From positions 806,001 through 870,000 of the forward strand of contig SWDT01000001.1 in assembly GCA_009193035.1 (NCBI GenBank): a stretch of DNA of 64,000 bases, in the 5' to 3' direction. Made by a program: the position numbers and the translations under genes. This DNA is from Halicephalobus mephisto. Taxonomy: Eukaryota; Nematoda; Chromadorea; Rhabditida; Panagrolaimidae. The notes beneath the pieces are model-generated. The model made no database searches. It was given only the letters and a program-made list of their open reading frames with translations, and had not been told where the DNA came from. The number at the start of each line of letters is the position of its first letter. Positions within the stretch are counted from its first letter, which is position 1. This document shows, piece by piece, positions 38,349 through 50,324 of the stretch.

Positions 38349-38354
38349 ATAAAA
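38349..38354 (+). terminator. Polyadenylation signal AATAAA
   Basis: Canonical hexamer 85 bases after the forkhead stop codon. Confidence 0.55.
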
Positions 38355-38734
38355 TTATGTACAATTTAAATTTTATGGATTTTCCGGTTTTTTCAATGAC
38401 TTTGAAAAAAGCAAAAATTGGAAGTTTGATTTTTTTAAGTTGTGTTTTTTCGTTGTTAATCTATGAATTTTGGGATTACTGAGAATCTGGGAATTAAAAT
38501 TAAGTACGATTGGCCACAAGTTAACCTTTGACATTCGAGAATATAGAAAAATGAAAATTAATATGGTCGAATAATTTTGCGAAACGAATTTAGGGTTACT
38601 GTAGTTTTTTTTGTGAGAAAATTTGACAAAAGTTGTTTTTAAAAAATTATTTTATTGAAAATTTCATGAATTAAACGTTGAAAATTATGTTTCAATGCAA
38701 ATTCTAGATCTCGGTGATTGTGAAATGGGATAGT

Positions 38735-39195
38735 ATTGAGGCAGAAACTACATTAGAGAGGACCTGGAGCGATAGCCTGAATATCAGGGAGTCTGGGATA
38801 CTGTAGGATGTGAATGAGAATCTGTTATGTGTTGGAATCTAGTATGTAGATGTTAGAACAGAAACTAAACTAAAAAGAAAACAACGAAAGCGATAGCCTG
38901 AATATCAGGGAGCCTAGGATACTGTAGACCACGAGTGAGGATCTCTGTTCAAGTTTAACACAGATTGTATCCTTGTCTTATTGTTACAGTAAACATTGTT
39001 ATATTACTTCTGTTCCTATCTTAACGAATATCAAATGAAATAACCACATCCGATAACGGTATTGGATTGAATTTCATCGATTATATAGCTGTATGGCAGT
39101 GATCCCCTGTGGCAATTTCACCTTTGACACACTAATTTCGAAATTTTTAATTTTTTTATTTAATTGATATATCAAGTTAATTTAACTGTAAAAAA
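38735..39195 (+). repeat. Repeats A and partial C
   Basis: 38735-39025 is a family A copy with two blocks, very close to that in the SMYD intron. 39125-39195 is a fragment of family C ('tgatatatcaagttaatttaact'). The two families are neighbours at both loci. Confidence 0.75.
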
Positions 39196-39439
39196 CCAAT
39201 ATAGATGTGACAAAATAAATAAAAAATATCATCGTACAGCCGATTACACAATTGTGATTTTCATAATTCACATTTTCATTCGAATATCAAAGAAAACTGA
39301 TTTTCTCCAGCTTCTTCGAAAAACAGATTATGTTTGAGTAATCCAAAGAATATATATTTGCTAGTCCGTATTCGTTTGTCTATTTCCATTGTTACAAAAT
39401 ACAAACAGTATCGAACAATTCTGAAAATCTAGATTTCTT

Positions 39440-39635
39440 AGATATTATTTTTTCCTTTATAATTCAAATCTTGAACATTATTTTTTCTTTATTCTTGAAT
39501 CTTGAATACTATTCTTTTTACTTATTTTTGAATCTTGGACACTATCCTTTTTAATTGTTCTTGAACCTTGGACACTATTCTTTTTAATTGTTCTTGAACT
39601 TTGGACATTATTATTTTTACTTATTATTGAAATCA
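39440..39635. repeat. 37-nt tandem array
   Basis: About five copies of a 35-37 base unit ('ttcttgaatcttggacactattctttttaa'), diverged at the edges. The rest of 39200-39945 is non-coding. Confidence 0.75.
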
Positions 39636-39945
39636 GTAGTGTTTAAAATTCTGATTGTTTGAACTCCTTAAAGATTATCTATTTTATAATTTTAACATCT
39701 GTAATTTAATGAACATAGTTTAGCAAATCCACAAACCCAAATCCTCTGAACATTATTATCTACTCTTCTTGGTTCAAAAGATTTATCTCAAGAGAAATCC
39801 AAATCCTCGATCCCAACTTCGGATACTTCATTTCACAATTAATATTCGAGAGTAATTATTTGATTGATGCAATCTTAAAAAACGCAAAAAATAAAAAAAA
39901 GCAACAGTAATGATAAATAAAAAAAATAACAACAAAAACCAACGA

Positions 39946-42520
39946 TCAAATTGCGTATTCACAGTGAGCAGAAGCCGAATGATCACACATTAAAGTTTCT
40001 TTTGAGAAGTTCAATCCAACAGGACAATCAAAATGATAGGCAATTCCGGAAACGCATCGATAAAATTTCGAACAACTACTTGGATCAGGGAAAAATCCGT
40101 CAGTTTTGCAGATGAATTTTTTGTAAGAATCCGTGGTTTTTCTATGAGGAGGTTTCGTGGTACTCTCTGCTCGTGTACAACCAGCCAAAGACGCATGGGT
40201 ACAGTAACCGAGAGGGATACTGTACTCGAGGTCAGCTGGACAGTTTAATTTGAAACCTTTGTCTAAAATAATTTATAAATTATTAAAAATTAATTAAAAC
40301 TTAATAACACAAGACTGAAGAATCCAACAACACACATTTGACTACTACGGTAGGCAGGTTTTCGTGCTGAGAAGACACACACGGCTCCTTGCCGCGGTCT
40401 TAATAGATATCTAAGTTGTTGTTTTTTTTGAAAACTTGCCCGAATAAAGGAAAACTTAAGGATCTAAGTTAACACAACTAACGTAGGCTTAGTTGTTAAG
40501 GATAAATATCCTCCAGCGGTCTCTAAGGAGATATAGAAAAATTCAAAATTCTCATATTCGATCCAGATTTGCGCATATATGTCAATCGTATTTTCTAGGA
40601 TCTTGCTGAATACCAGCAAGAATCCTCTCTGCAAAAAATACGGTAAATGCCCGCTCATCGAACACAGTTCTCATTTTCGAACAAAAATATTTTTTATTTT
40701 TTAGCATTAATTTCACACTGTACTGTGTTTTTTTGTAAAATTGTTTAATTACCCAAGTTTGAAGTTTGAATAAAAGAATATTCCGACCAAAGTCACAAAA
40801 TATCTCCAGTGCAGATTTTTCAGGGATTAACAAAAACTTACTCGATATACAAAGTAAGAAATCAGCGCACGATCGAGGAAGAGCTTGGAATCCATCGATT
40901 TGTCCATCACATAGTCGATCTAGGTCTTCTCGAGGTTCTACTGTAGGCATAGGGGTTCCAGTTGGTACTACTGGTGGCTAAAAATAAAAATTATGATTAA
41001 ATTTATGTGAAAAAATAAAAATTATGATTGAATTTATATGAAAAATTAAAAATTATAATTAAATTTATGTAAAAAAGTAAAAATTATAATTAAATTTATG
41101 TGAAAAAATAAAAATTATGATTGAATTTATGTAAAAAAAACTTACGGCGATTTTGGTGATGTCGATACCCCCGAGGACACGAGCAATAGTCCCTATGAGT
41201 GGGTGTTTAACTCCGTTTCCATTTGAACATTGACCATTAAAATCATCGAAATCTAAAGTCCAAACAAATGCACCACCGTATTTTTCTTTTTTTAACCAAT
41301 CTAACTTGATTTCAATGGATTTTACATCTTCGTAACTGAACCATTGATCACCATACACTAGATACGGTACTTGAGTTTCTTCGTCGAATTTAGTCATAGC
41401 TCCAGCTGCGATCATCTCACAAAACTCGAAATAAGCAGCGGTTCCTGCTTCGTAAATGAAACTTGTGGATTTCGCCGTGCTTCCGGGAGCTCCGACAGAT
41501 GTGTTTGTTGAATCCTTGAGAGTCCATCCTCTGCCGTAAGTTGGAATCCCGATGATGATCTTCTTCTTTGGCATACCGTGTTCAGCCCAATATCCTGCTG
41601 ATCCAGTCTGAAAATTAAGTTATAGAAAAATAAAAAAAATAAAAAAACATACGACACTCCAGAGATTCATCCAATCCGGATCAGAACTGCGAGAGTACAT
41701 CGGACTGTTCATTCCTGTTTTCTGCTCCCAAGCTCCATGGAAATCGTAACTCATCAATAAGATGAAATCGAACAAACTGAAATAAAAATAATAATCTTAA
41801 AATAGTAAGTAGGATTACTTAGCAAGAGCAGGAATGTCATATCCGTTCTGAATGTTACCGGTTCCAGCAGCAACTGCAGCCGTGATCAACAGTCGATCGT
41901 TGTTCTTGGATTCAGATTCCGCAATGGCAGCATCTCGAAGTTCCTTAATAAAACTTACATAATTGGATTTATTCGTCGGTCCAGTGGGATATTCCCAATC
42001 GATGTCGATGCCGTCAAATCCATATTGTCGAACAAAAGATATAGCTGAATCGATGAAAGTTTTTCTTGTTGTTGGAGTAGCTGCCATTCCAGAAAATAAT
42101 CGTGTACCAAAACTCCATCCACCGAAAGAAAGCAAAGTTTTCAATTTTTTGTCTTTCTTCTTCAAGTCGTTGACTCTGGCGAACATCCCAGCTCCGGCCC
42201 AGTCGTTCGGCAAATCGGCTGGATCATAAGCTCTAAATTATCAAATAAAATCCTTATTTATTTTAAAAACTTTACTTTGCAGTGTAATTTTCATTCATCC
42301 AACCAAAAGCAAAAAGAATATGAGTACAAAGTCCGGGAATGTAGTCCTCTGGCATGTATTTTGCTCTTCCGTTTCTATATTGAGCCCAGTTTGTGAAATA
42401 ACAGGGTCTGATGTACTCCTCATTAGTCAACTGAGGATCCGCCGAATAGTACGCGGAAGCAGCAATCCAGATTGCGGCTGTCGACAAAACAAACAAAACC
42501 AACTTTTTGTTCATACTCAT
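39946..42520 (-). CDS. Secreted GH18 chitinase with two CBM14 domains
   Basis: Endochitinase acting on cuticle, eggshell or feeding-structure chitin. Six exons (42520-42276, 42232-41819, 41776-41653, 41607-41146, 40977-40842, 40262-39946), 565 aa. A signal peptide is visible ([18 protein letters not shown]). The GH18 catalytic domain (about residues 30-395) has SFGGWSFG, the intact active-site motif [10 protein letters not shown] (DxxDxDxE), SYDFHG and the closing [16 protein letters not shown] Pro/Thr linker follows, then two CBM14 peritrophin-type chitin-binding domains ([15 protein letters not shown]...; [19 protein letters not shown]...), the first split by a 579-bp intron. The ATG directly follows a TTTCAG acceptor. 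Intron 4 holds a tandem array and intron 5 an SL1-like sequence. Confidence 0.95.
40743..40762 (+). other. SL1-like 20-mer inside the chitinase intron
   Basis: GTTTAATTACCCAAGTTTGA is identical to bases 2-21 of the nematode SL1 spliced leader as I know it. It lies antisense in the last chitinase intron (40263-40841). The base before is T (SL1: G) and the base after is A (SL1: G). No GTAA donor or clear Sm site follows, so this is not a textbook SL RNA gene. Confidence 0.6.
40981..41140. repeat. 31-nt tandem array in chitinase intron 4
   Basis: About five copies of 'aaaaattatgattaaattta' plus a short A-rich spacer, filling the intron. Confidence 0.85.
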
Positions 42521-43032
42521 CTGAAATTTCACTGGTCAAAAACTTTCATATATTTAAAATCTAAAATCAAACATAATAAACATAATAAAATACATATACT
42601 AACAGAAAAATAAAATATCACAATTCGTGACTAGATTAAAAAATGAAATAAATGAGATAATCAAAAACAATTCGTTTTCGCACAAAGGATTCACGTACAG
42701 CGGTCAACGAAGAGCTACTTATTTCTTTTATGAATCAAAAAAGGACCGCGTCCACAGATCCATTGTTGACAGATGTGTCCACTTTCATTTTCTCAATGTT
42801 CTTTGAGTCAAAAAAATTCTAGCATAGCCTTAAGGAGTGAGCGAGAGGGGAAGTTTCCTGCGGGAAGGAAAACCTGGTCGCAAATATTCCAAAAAATATC
42901 GGCTTGAGTGGAGTATCAATATCAAGTTCTTCTTCTTCTCCGATTAATGGATCACCTGAGAAAGGTAATCCAAAAATAACAATCTACAGTAAACCAAGGA
43001 TGAATTTAAAAAAACAAAATTTCATTTTTATA
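42521..43032. other. Spacer upstream of chitinase, no gene
   Basis: Between the chitinase start and the helicase stop. It presumably holds the chitinase promoter. The only splice-like signal is the acceptor abutting the chitinase ATG. Confidence 0.5.
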
Positions 43033-45108
43033 TTAGTCTAAAAATTTTATTTTTTTCGAAATTTTCCATGGATTTCTTGAAAGATATTCATCAGGAGAAT
43101 AAATGACACCGTTGTCTTTGATTTCCTGGTACAAAGACAAGAACAACTTGTGAGAACGGAGCATTCTTGAGCTACCAACGAGGAAAAAATGTCTTCTTGC
43201 TCTCGTCACGGCCACATTCATCCGACGATGATCAGACAGAAAACCTATATTATCGTTCAAATTGTTTCTGACAAGGGACATGATGATAGCTTCTCGTTGT
43301 TCTCCTTGAAATCCATCTACAGAACTGACATCCAAATTATCGAATGACTCATCTGCTGAAATTTTTTTGAAAATAAATTTAAAAAATCACACTTACCTAA
43401 AATTCGACGAATCAACAAAACTTGTTCTCGATATCCAGTAATGACTCCTACTTGTTCAGGTGCAAGTCCTCCAGTAACCAATCTTTCCAGATGTTTGACG
43501 AGAATTTCTGCTTCGAAAGGGTTCGAAAAAGACAAACTATCTCGATGGAACTTCTCCACAGTTCCATTTCGAGACAAATCAGTATCTATTAGCACTAACG
43601 GGCCAAAAAAATTATCGTCGAAGAAAGGCGAGATGTCAGATAACCGGATATTCTTGACAGATTCATGTGGTCTGAGTTCTGAGTTGTAGAAGGCTTTACT
43701 TGACCAGTTCTGAATTGTTTCGTTCATTCTGTATTGTTCATTGAGAAGAATTGTAGTGCTTCGTCCGAATTCCTCTTGAACGACTTCTAATAAAGATGTT
43801 TCAAGTTCTTTGGCATAGGGATTTTGGATAAGAGGTCGAAGTTGGTGAGAATCTCCGGCTAATACTCCTCTTCTGGCCTGGAACTTTGCGTTTATGAATT
43901 GAATTGTTTACAAACTACCAACCTGCAATAAAGCAACCCAGGAAGCACATTCCAGAGCTTGACCAGCTTCTTCTATTACTACAAAGTCAGGAACAAAACC
44001 AAAATGTTTCAGAGTTTTGACAGAGTTACTGGACAAAGTAGCTCAATTCTTCTGCTTTGGCACCTATTCTCTGCAGTTCATCCACAGATCGTGTTGTTTT
44101 CTTCATCGTACAAATCTCCTCGTATAGCTGGGCTAGCAAATCAAAGTCAGAATGAGACTCCATGGCGGATTTGAGAGTGTTCGAACCCGATGCTGCATCT
44201 GATTCTGCTGCACTGTACACATTTCCTATATACTTCTGAACACGCGACATCAGGTTGTCCACAGCTTGATGCGTTGGAGCACAGATTAAGACTTTTTGCT
44301 TCTTCTTGTTCGCTTGAAGGATAATCTCGGCCAAAACATGGGATTTGCCAGTTCCAGGAGGTCCTTGAATACACACAATCGGCCTCTGGCTGTTCATAGC
44401 AGCTGCAACTGCTTCCATTTGGCGTTCATTAAGATCCTGGAAATGAATTACAGGAATTTTATATATGGAAAATCAAGAACTAACCTGATAATATTTGAGC
44501 GGTCTGTCCACGTAGAAAGTTCTCATTTGTTTGGCTCGGTAAACATGTTGCATGATATTATAGCCCGGCATATCCTTCCATTTCTGTCGTTCATCCAGGA
44601 ACTGTTTCAAAACTTGAAGAGTTCCAAAGTCCTCCGAAGAAAGAATCGAATATTTACAATCGCCAGCGGCAATGGGATCGAAGCAATCTCCGTGGTTTCC
44701 TCTGAATTTTAACAATATACCCTTGGGGAACTTCTTCAAGACGATACATTCATATCGTCTTACTTGATCTCCTTCCTCGATCAGCCGCACAGGAGCTGAT
44801 CGACTGAATTGCTTTCCAGACGAAGGATCTTTGAAATGAAATTCAGCCACATGTCCAGAAGAATCAATAAAGTAGTCTTGGAATTTAAGTTCTAGTAATG
44901 TAGCATCATTTGATTGTCTTCCAGAAGTAGAATTGATCTCGTTGATTTCACATTGTATGAGTTCAGGCCATAATTTCAGTTTTCTCTCGAACTCGTCAGG
45001 AAACGCTAGATCCTTCGGGCCTTTCTTCAACCGAAGCTTGGATTTTGAAGCGAAACATCGGACAGCTACTCGGGGAATCGGGGAGAGCCGACGGAGATTA
45101 GGAATCAT
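43033..45108 (-). CDS. SMUBP2 (IGHMBP2)-like SF1 helicase, one-base frame break
   Basis: Upf1-like superfamily 1 RNA/DNA helicase. Exons: 45108-44485, 44436-43923, 43877-43397, 43355-43033; about 646 aa if the frame is continuous. Motifs: Q-motif DLNERQMEAV, Walker A GPPGTGKS, motif Ia APTHQAVDNL, Walker B VVIEEAGQALE, motif III GDSHQLRPL, QYRM, and the late motifs VDGFQGEQREAII and NVAVTRARR. Exon 2 is 514 bp, but flanking phases require a multiple of three. Similarity jumps frame at about 44041-44046, just before ATLSSNSVK, so there is one extra base (sequencing error, pseudogene or splicing I cannot see). The R3H and AN1 regions of IGHMBP2 are absent. The N-terminus (MIPNLRRLSPIPRVAVRCFA) resembles a mitochondrial presequence. 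Confidence 0.8.
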
Positions 45109-45393
45109 CGAGAATTAAACCTCATCGTTGAAGTCAGTCAAGTTCGAAAAAATCAAACTTGAATTTTGGCAACAAAGAACAGAATAAAAACGCGCGCATC
45201 TTTTTAGATTTAAACATAATTAAAAAAGTAATTACATTAATTTTGAAGTTAATTTTATTTTCTATAATTCACAAAGGACTAATAAGTACTCACAGATGAA
45301 TTCAGCTTTCAAAACAACACGGTAACCATGACTACCGAACTTGAAAGTGAAGAAAATTCGAAATTTTAAAAAAATTTTTTCTGATGGTTTAAA
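45109..45393. promoter_or_regulatory. Divergent promoter interval, helicase / ARL6
   Basis: 285 bp separate the start codons of the two outward-reading genes, so promoter elements must be shared or tightly packed. I saw no X-box (RFX site) of the ciliary type that I could defend, although ARL6 is a ciliary gene. Confidence 0.4.
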
Positions 45394-46041
45394 ATGGGTT
45401 TTGTCCAGCTTCTTCAGTCGATATTCGGCAGTAATCCTCGACAGGTAGAAGTCCTCATGTTAGGACTGGATAACAGCGGGAAAACAACGATTTTGAACCA
45501 CCTCAAGTCGGGCGAAAACCAGGAGACCACGGTGCCGACCGTCGGACAGAATGTCGATAAATTCGTAGCTGCTGACCTTACTTTTAACACATTCGACATG
45601 TCTGGACAAAGTTTGTTATCTTTATGTGTTAATCATGGAAATTATTTTAGGCAAATATCGAAATCTCTGGGAAACTCACTACAAGTCCATCCATGGAATC
45701 GTCTTCGTCGTCGACAGTACGGACAAAATGAGATTAGCACTGGCCAGAGACGAGTTGTGGATGATGCTTGATCATAGGGATATTGCTTACAAAAAAGTTT
45801 TATTTACATTTGTTGTTTGAACTTGACCGATTTTGTTCAGGTACCGCTGCTAATCTTGGCAAACAAAGCAGACCAGAAGGACGCTCTCAGTTCCGCCGAT
45901 GTCCACCTTAGTCTCGGATTAGACATGATCAGAAACAGAAATTGGCACATAGTTTCGACCTGTGCCTTGACAGGACAAGGTCTCATGCCCGCCATCGAAT
46001 GGCTCGGGGCAAATATAAAACTTTACTTAGAAGCTCAATAA
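45394..46041 (+). CDS. arl-6: ARL6/BBS3 small GTPase
   Basis: Arf-like GTPase that recruits the BBSome to membranes in ciliary trafficking. Three exons (45394-45610, 45651-45796, 45841-46041), 187 aa, the same length as human ARL6 within one residue. It starts MG (amphipathic N-terminal helix). P-loop GLDNSGKTT, switch region TVPTVGQNV, switch II DMSGQ followed by KYRNLWETHYK, NKAD guanine-specificity motif and a C-terminal CAL-type segment (STCALTG) are all present. The residue after the catalytic-loop Gln, normally Gly, is Ser here and is created by the exon junction. In nematodes the gene would act in ciliated sensory neurons (inferred). AATAAA lies at 46085. Confidence 0.93.
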
Positions 46042-46084
46042 TTCGTGCTGAGACACTTGTGTCCCAATTCTGAAGTTAAATCTG

Positions 46085-46090
46085 AATAAA
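46085..46090 (+). terminator. Polyadenylation signal AATAAA
   Basis: Canonical hexamer 44 bases after the ARL6 stop codon. Confidence 0.55.
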
Positions 46091-46397
46091 AAGTACTTAT
46101 AATAAAGGAATCAAGTCCGTAAATTCTGAATCTGAAATCAGAATTAATAATCGACCTTCAGAATCCGGGATTCTGAAGACTAACTCTCGATTTTGATGTT
46201 AGAATTTTTCAAATATTTTTAAATTGAGGAAAAATAAAAATTAAAATTAAAATTGAAAATCGAAATTCTAATTTTTCGTTTTAAAACACGATTCATAAAT
46301 CACTGTGATTCGGGAAATCCGGATATCCGATTTTACTAACTTAAATGAAAGAATATTTTACAGTAAGAAAAATTTACAGATGTGTTTTAAAACTAAA

Positions 46398-46975
46398 AAT
46401 TAGAATTTTGAATCCTGAATTTTAATTTTTCTGAAAAGTCACTATAAAATTGAAAATTGTTATTTATTAACTAAATTGATGAAATTTGTCGATTTTTGGA
46501 CCTTCTTGGATGGATTTATATAAAATAGTATTTTTTAAATAACAACATTCTAATTTCTACCTGGAATTCCATCGGTAATTGTGTTTATAATTAATTATTT
46601 TATTTTTATAAGAAATATTTCTCACTAAGCCAATTTTTATATTTGCAAAAATAAATCAAAAAAATTAGAATTTCGACCTTGAATTCTAAATTTTAATTTT
46701 TTTGAAAAATCACTATAAAATTGAAAATTGTTATTTATTAACTAAATTGATGAAATTTGTCGATTTTGACCTTCTTGGATGGATTTATATAAAATAACAT
46801 TTTTTAAATAACAACATTCTAATTTTTACCTGGAATTTCATCGGTAATTGTGTTTATAATTAATTATTTTATTTTTATAAAAAATATTTCTCACTAAGCC
46901 AATTTTTACATTTGCAAAAATAAATCAGAAAAATCAGAATTTCGACCTTGAATCCTGAGTTTCGGTTTTGACAAC
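46398..46975. repeat. Tandem duplication, about 268-bp units
   Basis: 46398-46666 and 46667-46932 are near-identical copies (both contain 'cttcttggatggatttatat' and 'ctcactaagccaatttt'). A third copy begins at 46933 and breaks off. No coding capacity is seen. The rest of 46042-48657 has no supported gene; 48330-48480 is GC-richer and probably lies in the Caudal promoter or leader. Confidence 0.85.
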
Positions 46976-48657
46976 ACACAGCGGAGATAAAATACAAGAG
47001 CACCTGGAAAAGCATAAAACTTAAGACAAATCATTTTAACGACTATTTTATGTCTTTTTGATAAGCTTTTCATCCAAGTAAGAAGCTAAAAATTTTTCTT
47101 TTATTTTATGTGAAATTTTTTTTGAAGAAACTTGTCGAGAAAATGCCGTTCTAATTCTGATTTTCTGTTCTCGGGAGGAGCAATAAAATTTTAGGTACAA
47201 TAGCCATGCGCGATCTATTTGACCTTTGGTGAAAGCGATCTGTCGGATCCAAGAAAGGACCGATCCATCCATTCACACGTTTGGGATGGTCCAATCGGCT
47301 AAGCCAAAGTGTTTCTTGTTTTGTTCTATTCAAATCGGCCAAGCGTTTTCCTAAAAAGATCAAAGAAAGAAATTGGATCTCGAAACAAAAGTTTTTCGTC
47401 CAAGATTTATCGTTTTCGAGAAAGTCCAAATCCAGATTTTTGTTTTTTGTGGAAGTCTGTTGCGTCATGTCGGATATCCTTTCTCAAATGTCGTGATGAC
47501 CACGGGTCAAGGAATAATGACAGTTTTACGTTTGTTTAGATTTCCGGCGATACTTTGCAAGTTGACACTACTTGGCACTTTTTGTGTCAAGTCCGACATG
47601 GTCCTGGAGTGATTTCTACACGTTGTATTCGACATGCTAGGTCAGATCATCAGCGAAAAAAATTTTTGTTATCATCGAAATCTTTCTGTGTTTATTTTTG
47701 AAATTACAGTAGTCAAAAAAGATGATAATTTTGCGGCATATTTATTGATTTAAAATTTTTTTCACTATCAATGGATAAAGTCCGATTGGAGGAGGGATTT
47801 TATTCGTTCGATCTTATTTAATTCTGAAAAATCCAGGCTTTTTTGAAGCCGACATTGAATAAAGTGTTTAATCATGCGCGAGTGTGCCGCTATTTTCCAA
47901 TTGTTTAAAATCCGATTTGTCAAAATTATGTCATCGGCCTTGTCTTGGAGTTCAAAGCGATTTTCCGTCATTGATCGAGATAATATTTTTTTACGGAAAT
48001 AAAGTTTTTAAAACAAATAATTTCGAAAATTTATTTATTTTATATCATAAATATTGAAATACAGTACTTCTAGGACGTTTTAGTGCTTTTCAAAATGTCA
48101 TTTACAATCAACCCAATCAGCCATGTTTCGGAAAGTGAATTTGCGCAAGAAGTTGTATATCATTTTTACTACTCTCAATTAAAGCCCGGCCTATTTGTTT
48201 TCAAAGAAACTTAAGATTAAAAAACACTATCGGCGACTTTTTGAACATTCTGGATCTTATCATTTCCGGAACACCTTTGTTTAATTGAATCAATCGAATT
48301 TCTTCAACGAGTATTTTTATATTTTATTATCCTCCAGGTGGTCCTTGGGATGTGCCTTTTCGATCTTGGACTACAGTACTCCCGTCGCTCGGGAGCACTC
48401 CCCTTCTCCTCAGTCGTCCCTCCGACGAGGGCGGAGCTCTTCCTGTGGCTAGACCACTCGACGATTTCAAATCATTTTACAAGCTAAACGATATCGCAAA
48501 AATGTCGCCACATTGTATATTTTCACGATTACTTCTTATCCTTTGATTGTTTGATTGTTTTACAAACTTATCTATTTTGATTACTCCCCGAGCGTTTATC
48601 GATTGTATTTATTTCATAATAATTGTAAAAATTGCAGCAATTACGACTCCTTAAAGA

Positions 48658-50287
48658 ATGTTAACATTCTTCAATGGAGCAGAAAATTCGGACGTCAACT
48701 TGAGTCATCCCGGACTGCCGAATGGAGCTAATGGCTACTCCTTCGCCTCCAGTCCTCCAGAACATAAATTCAACATGAATGGTAACTCTACGGGAAACGG
48801 AAGTTTCGTTGACATCAAGGAGTTTGGTTGGCCTGAAATGTACCCTTATACTGCTGCTACGAATCCTATGATGATGAATTCAGCTTCAACCACGAATTCT
48901 CAATTTATGGGGGCTATGACTGACTTCAAAGGCAATCAAAATAGTACAGATTCAAATTATAATTATTCAAATGATCCTTCTACTTCTTTGGCGAACAACA
49001 ATCCGTATCCTTACTACAATCCAGCTGCAGTAGCTGCTGCAACTCAGAATTACTATCCACAGTTAGCTGCAGAATACAATATAATGTCCTGGAAAACGGC
49101 GAATTACGCCAAAGACACTCTGCCCAATGCCGCCAGAAACGGTGTCATCAGAGGCAGGAAACCCCCTCACAGAGTTGGACCCGGAACTAATAGTGAGTGT
49201 TTTTATAATCATCGAAAATCATTAAATTCGAAAATCATTAAATTCGAAAATTATTAAATTTAGAAATTATTAAATTTGGAGATTTATTTATTGCGTTTTA
49301 GATGTTCGAGTACGGACCCAGGACACCTATAGAACAGTCTACACTGATGTTCAAAGATTAGAATTGGAGAAAGAGTACTTGACAAGCCCCTTCATCACGG
49401 CCACCAGGAAAGCCGAACTTGCAGGTCAACTCCAGCTTACAGAACGCCAGATCAAGATCTGGTTCCAAAACAGGTGAATTTTGTTTTTGATATATGTCCT
49501 CAAAAAGCGCCAAAAATGTATCATTTATCGTAAAAGTAACAGATCCGATCAAAAAAGCGGCATTTTTCCTTTTTGCCGAATCCACTCGCGAATTGTGCAA
49601 TATTTGTGATTGATGCCTCTTGTTTGTTCTGATTAATTGGATTATGAGGTCGAGATTATACGTAACTTCGAGAAGAAATATTGATTTAAAAATCAACTTT
49701 TTTTTAAATTTAGGAATATTTTCGAAAAGATTTTTTTGATGGTTTCTTGATCGGACAAAACGACTTTTTCAAAATTCTGTAATTGTCGATTTTTGGCAAT
49801 AAAAATAGACTACCCTCTGCGTCAGTTGTAAAAACCCAATTTTCTGATTCTAGTTTTCCAGAACTTTGAATTAAACTTGTTCCATTTTTGCTACAGTATG
49901 ATTGTTAAATCAGATTAAAAATCGGAAGTCTGGTGAGATCTATTCACTTTTCCGAACAGGGTTGCGAAAAATCAAAGGGACCAAGACAGCTTTTTAGGCA
50001 TGTGTGGCATGATTTACAGGGGGGCGAGAGGACAACAAAAGCGAACAGTATTCCTCGACCAGAAAGCCATTTTGACTGGTCTGTTTTTGTTTGTCTTTTG
50101 AGGCAAAGAAAATCAGATGGTCACCAAGCTTCAGCCCGAAATTGTTTACAGCTTTGTAGTACTGTAGTTTGCCAAAATGAATAAGCATTTTCATTTTTAT
50201 TGAAAAATATCCATTAATTTCAGAAGGGCAAAACAACGAAAGAACGAACCCAAGACTGCAAAAACAGGTAGCCATCATCGTCGATAA
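48658..50287 (+). CDS. pal-1: Caudal/Cdx homeobox protein
   Basis: Homeodomain transcription factor for posterior fate. Three exons (48658-49192, 49302-49473, 50224-50287), 256 aa, all phases joining. The N-terminal 180 residues are Asn/Tyr/Ser-rich and low in charge. The homeodomain runs [20 protein letters not shown], then [28 protein letters not shown] and RAKQRKNE, with the Caudal-type helix 3. TSPFIT matches what I recall of nematode PAL-1. Intron 2 cuts the homeodomain inside the QNR/RAK junction. A degenerate IMSW stands where the YPWM-type hexapeptide is expected. The protein ends 15 residues after the homeodomain, short for the family, and a further splice at AACAG|GTAGCC cannot be excluded. 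Intron 1 ends in a 16-17-nt tandem array. Confidence 0.92.
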
Positions 50288-50324
50288 TTCCCAATATCCA
50301 GTGTTCCGTATTATCAAAGTTGCC

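Noticed and set aside
40582..40838. Minus-strand open frame continuing the first chitin-binding domain ([17 protein letters not shown])
   Set aside because: It resembles the second half of a CBM14 domain, but the exon starting at 40262 joins in phase and supplies the correct Cys spacing; this piece is intron.
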